64,000 bases of DNA from Prevotellaceae bacterium. Lineage in GTDB: Bacteria; Bacteroidota; Bacteroidia; Bacteroidales; Muribaculaceae. The notes beneath the pieces were generated by a model. That model did not search any database, was not told where the DNA came from, and was given only the letters and a program-made list of their open reading frames with translations. Of this stretch, positions 61,331 through 64,000 are shown piece by piece; position 1 is the first letter of the stretch, and every line of letters starts with the position of its first letter. The stretch covers positions 1-64,000 of the forward strand of contig JAETNS010000001.1 of NCBI GenBank assembly GCA_021772015.1. Reading direction: 5' to 3'. A program made the position numbers and the translations under genes.

Positions 61331-64000
61331 TTAGAGGTTGATCTGTAGACCGAAAGTGAAGGCTTTGGAGAGAGGATAACGCTCGCCGTTGTCACTGCCC
61401 ATTTCCGGATCCCAGAGTTTGAAACTTGAGAAAGTCAGGAGATTGGTGGCCTGGAAGAACACGCGGACATCCGACAGATGGATGCGGCTGAGCCATACTT
61501 TGGGAAGGCTGTAGCCTAATTCAAGGTTTTTAAGTCGCAGGTAGCTGATGTCGCGCATCCAGTAGGATGAGGGCTGATAGTTGTTGGTCACCACCCCCTT
61601 GTCGTTACAGAATTGCAAGCGGGGATAGGGGGCATTGGGGTCCTCGTTGGGGGCAATGCCGAGTTGGGCGGCGGTCTCAGCGTCAATATAGCGGTCGGCG
61701 ACCAGGTCGGAGAAGATCTGCCCGTAGCGGTTCATGCTGAAGGCCCATACGCTCTTGCCTTGGATCATCATGCTTGATTTGCCGGAGCCCTGGAAATGGG
61801 CGTTAAGGTCAAAACCATTCCACTGTAACGAGAAGCCGAAACCGTAGATGAGATTGGGCTTGGTCGTTGCGCCGATGGCGACGATATCGCCATTGTCCAC
61901 AACTCCGTCGCCGTTGACATCCTTATACTTGATGTCGCCGGGCTGCACGTCGCCAAACATCTGCTTGGGAGAGTTACGGATATCGTCGTAATCCTTGAAA
62001 AGGCCCTGCGCGACCAATCCGCGGAGCTGATCCACGCGATAGCCCGTCTGATACTGGTAGGGATAGACATTGTTCTCCACATCGTAGTTGAGAATCGTGT
62101 TGCGGCTGTAAGTCATGTTGCCACGCAGGGTGAAAGTCACGTCGCCGAAGCGGTCTTCATAACGGAAGAAACCATCAAAACCTTCAGACTTGACGGCACC
62201 GACATTGGCCGAGGGATTCGACTCCAGACCCAGGATGCCGGGAAGGAATTTGCGCTCCATGTAGATGCCGGTACGCTTCTCGTGGAAATAGTCGACCGTA
62301 AACGACAGGCGGTTGTTAAGGAATGTCGCGTCAAGACCTACGTCCTGCTTGGTTGCGACTTCCCAGGTTACGTTGGTGGAAGCGAGTGACTTGTAGTGCA
62401 TACCCTGCATCCAGTCGGGACGCGTGGGGGAGCCTATGGTTCCGAAATTATATATATTGCCGCCGATCTGTTCCAGCTCGTAGAGGTAAGGGAAGCGGTT
62501 GTCACCCAACCGGTCATTGCCGACCTTACCGTAAGAATAACGGAATTTGAACATGTCGAGCCATGTGCCGGCCCATTCCATGAACGGCTCGCCGGCGAGG
62601 TTCCAGCCGGCGGAGGCTGCGGGGAAGAATCCGTAACGGTGACCGTCGGCGAAATTTTCGGAGCCGTTGTAACCGAAGTTCACGTCGGCGAAGTATCGCG
62701 ATTTGAATCGATAGGACACCTGTCCTGCGAGTGCCATGTTCTTGCGGGCCACACCGTTCTTGATGTCAGAGCCGATATTCTGGGTAGAGGTTTTGTTGTC
62801 ATAAGTGTATTTCAGGTTGGCACCGATGTTGTGGGGCCCGAAATCACGGTTATAGCTGAGAAGCAGGTCGAGGAAGATTCGGCGCGATCCGTCATTGCCC
62901 GAAGATTGCGTCATAGGCGACTGGTTGGCCATATGCTGGAATTCCAGCTCGCCGGTGTCTTTCTTACGTCCCGTGGCATACCAGAGTTCCGGAGACTGGA
63001 TACGGTCGATAAAATTGGTGTTATAAGTGTCGTATCCGAAACGTCCGGTGAATTTGAGCCCTTTGGTCACGAAGTCGAGTTCCTGCTCCAAGGCGACATT
63101 GTTCTGGAGATTGTTGTCCCATCCCTGGCGATAGCCCGACTGAGTGGCCATGACCCACGGGTTGACCCTTACTTTGTCACCGCCCCCGAGGTTTATCATA
63201 GGGACATAGCCGTTGCTGTACATCACCGGGGTCAGGATCGCATTGTAGCCGAAAAGTGACAGCCAAGTGTCGTCATCGCCCACGCCGGGAGTGTTGCGTG
63301 TCGACAGGTCGCCGGCGGTGCCAAGACGGAGGATGGTTGACTTCGACAGGGTTATGTCGAGATTCAAACGATAGTTCCAGCGGTTGTAGTTGGCGTTGGT
63401 GTTGTATTTGTCACGGAGGGTTTTGTCGGTTTTGTACATACCCTCGTCAGTGACATAGGAGATGGAGGCGTAGTAACGTGCTTTAGGACCGCCGCCGCTT
63501 ATGTTGGCGTTCACGCGATAGCTCATCGCACCGTCTTTAAGCACCAGGTCTGTCCAGTCGACGTTGGGGTAGAGGTCCGGATCAAGGCCGTTGCTGAAGA
63601 GCTCGAGTTCTGTCGGTGTGAAATAAGTCCCCTTGCTGCGGGTGATATACGCCTCATTGAGGAGGGACGCATAGGTCAGACCATCAGCGAATTTGGGGGT
63701 CTTGGTGCGGGTGTTGTAGGATGTCTCGAACTTGACGTTCACATTGAGTTTCCCCTCTTTGCCTCGTTTGGTTGTGATGAGCACTACGCCGTTGGCACCC
63801 TTGGATCCGTAGATGGCTGTCGCGGACGCGTCTTTAAGAACGGTGAATGATGCGATGTCTTCGATATTGAGGTCATCGATGTTCTCCCTCTCGAAACCGT
63901 CCACGAGGATATAGGCTGATTTTGAGGCACCGAATGTGGAGATACCTCGGATCCAGAATTCGGAAACATTCTTGCCGGGCTGTCCTGAGCTCTGCATGGC
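61331..64000 (-). CDS. SusC/RagA-family TonB-dependent transporter, 5' end outside the window
   Basis: 889 residues are visible; the N-terminal signal, carboxypeptidase-like domain and part of the plug lie beyond position 64000. The remaining plug shows ISTFGASKSAYILVDGFERE and VLKDASATAIYGSKGANGVV, typical of SusC. The C-terminal barrel ends with FTFGLQINL. Together with SusD 10 nt downstream it imports oligosaccharides across the outer membrane. The substrate is inferred to be mannan-derived from the GH76 gene. Confidence 0.95.
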   Translation of the reverse strand, partial: AMQSSGQPGKNVSEFWIRGISTFGASKSAYILVDGFERENIDDLNIEDIASFTVLKDASATAIYGSKGANGVVLITTKRGKEGKLNVNVKFETSYNTRTKTPKFADGLTYASLLNEAYITRSKGTYFTPTELELFSNGLDPDLYPNVDWTDLVLKDGAMSYRVNANISGGGPKARYYASISYVTDEGMYKTDKTLRDKYNTNANYNRWNYRLNLDITLSKSTILRLGTAGDLSTRNTPGVGDDDTWLSLFGYNAILTPVMYSNGYVPMINLGGGDKVRVNPWVMATQSGYRQGWDNNLQNNVALEQELDFVTKGLKFTGRFGYDTYNTNFIDRIQSPELWYATGRKKDTGELEFQHMANQSPMTQSSGNDGSRRIFLDLLLSYNRDFGPHNIGANLKYTYDNKTSTQNIGSDIKNGVARKNMALAGQVSYRFKSRYFADVNFGYNGSENFADGHRYGFFPAASAGWNLAGEPFMEWAGTWLDMFKFRYSYGKVGNDRLGDNRFPYLYELEQIGGNIYNFGTIGSPTRPDWMQGMHYKSLASTNVTWEVATKQDVGLDATFLNNRLSFTVDYFHEKRTGIYMERKFLPGILGLESNPSANVGAVKSEGFDGFFRYEDRFGDVTFTLRGNMTYSRNTILNYDVENNVYPYQYQTGYRVDQLRGLVAQGLFKDYDDIRNSPKQMFGDVQPGDIKYKDVNGDGVVDNGDIVAIGATTKPNLIYGFGFSLQWNGFDLNAHFQGSGKSSMMIQGKSVWAFSMNRYGQIFSDLVADRYIDAETAAQLGIAPNEDPNAPYPRLQFCNDKGVVTNNYQPSSYWMRDISYLRLKNLELGYSLPKVWLSRIHLSDVRVFFQATNLLTFSSFKLWDPEMGSDNGERYPLSKAFTFGLQINL

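Noticed and set aside
62396-63259. A 287-codon open frame on the + strand
   Set aside because: Antisense to the SusC gene, without start signals or domain features.
1-64000. CRISPR arrays, rRNA, tRNA, phage or conjugative modules
   Set aside because: I saw no regularly spaced repeats, no tRNA T-loop/acceptor combinations and no signature genes of those elements.

Overview
The window looks like a chromosomal stretch from a gut-type Bacteroidales, most likely Muribaculaceae-like. Evidence: recurrent Bacteroidota promoters (TTTG/TTG, 19-21 bp, TAnnTTTG), a SusC/SusD polysaccharide utilisation locus (PUL), type IX secretion (T9SS) regulators PorX and SprE/PorW, T9SS-type C-terminal domains, and Bacteroidales-restricted families (DUF3256, DUF4271, DUF349, DUF1735). 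The family assignment is inference; no rRNA or other marker is present to fix it. No rRNA, tRNA, CRISPR array, phage or transposase gene was seen.

Layout. 0-5.4 kb: a putative inositol-lipid locus (myo-inositol-phosphate synthase, Aur1/PAP2-type transferase, CDP-alcohol phosphatidyltransferase, GtrA-like flippase, ATP-grasp ligase, SemiSWEET). 5.4-6.0 kb: no gene, but a promoter and terminator that bracket a possible ~510-nt RNA. 6-13.5 kb: orphan histidine kinase, XseB/XseA, DUF3256, DEAD-box helicase, DJ-1 protein and, divergently, ApbE. 13.8-22.3 kb (+): response regulator/kinase pair, SprE/PorW-like TPR lipoprotein, PorX, TsaE, BirA. 22.6-26 kb (+): OmpA/TPR lipoprotein, secreted-type nuclease, rubrerythrin. 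26-31 kb (-): Der, Era, FabH, L32, YceD and a PH-like membrane protein. 31.5-33.5 kb: DUF349 coiled-coil protein. 33.8-36.4 kb (+): stand-alone amino-acid adenylation enzyme, acetyltransferase and esterase. 36.5-47 kb: Sel1 protein, outer-membrane barrel, Vsr, M16 peptidase, cyclophilin, YidD-TatD fusion, RnpA, HemD, DUF4271, Na/Pi symporter. 47.3-53 kb: a 1,719-residue T9SS-type surface protein behind a cobalamin riboswitch with its own promoter and intrinsic terminator. 53-64 kb: a PUL (SusC, SusD, DUF1735 lipoprotein, GH76 mannanase, purple-acid-type phosphatase, basic-secretory-protein metalloprotease) that runs off the right edge.

How it fits together. PorX and SprE are regulatory or accessory parts of the T9SS, and at least two proteins here (the riboswitch-controlled giant and the PUL phosphatase) end in domains resembling T9SS sorting signals. 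The PUL is best read as an alpha-mannan degradation system with phosphate-removing and protein-cleaving accessories. The strongest novelty candidates are the B12-riboswitch-controlled giant surface protein, a pair of related non-autonomous inverted-repeat elements (31,284 and 42,080), the possible long RNA at 5.4-5.9 kb, the adenylation/acetyltransferase/esterase cluster, and the YidD-TatD fusion. All functional calls rest on reading motifs by eye; no database search was run.
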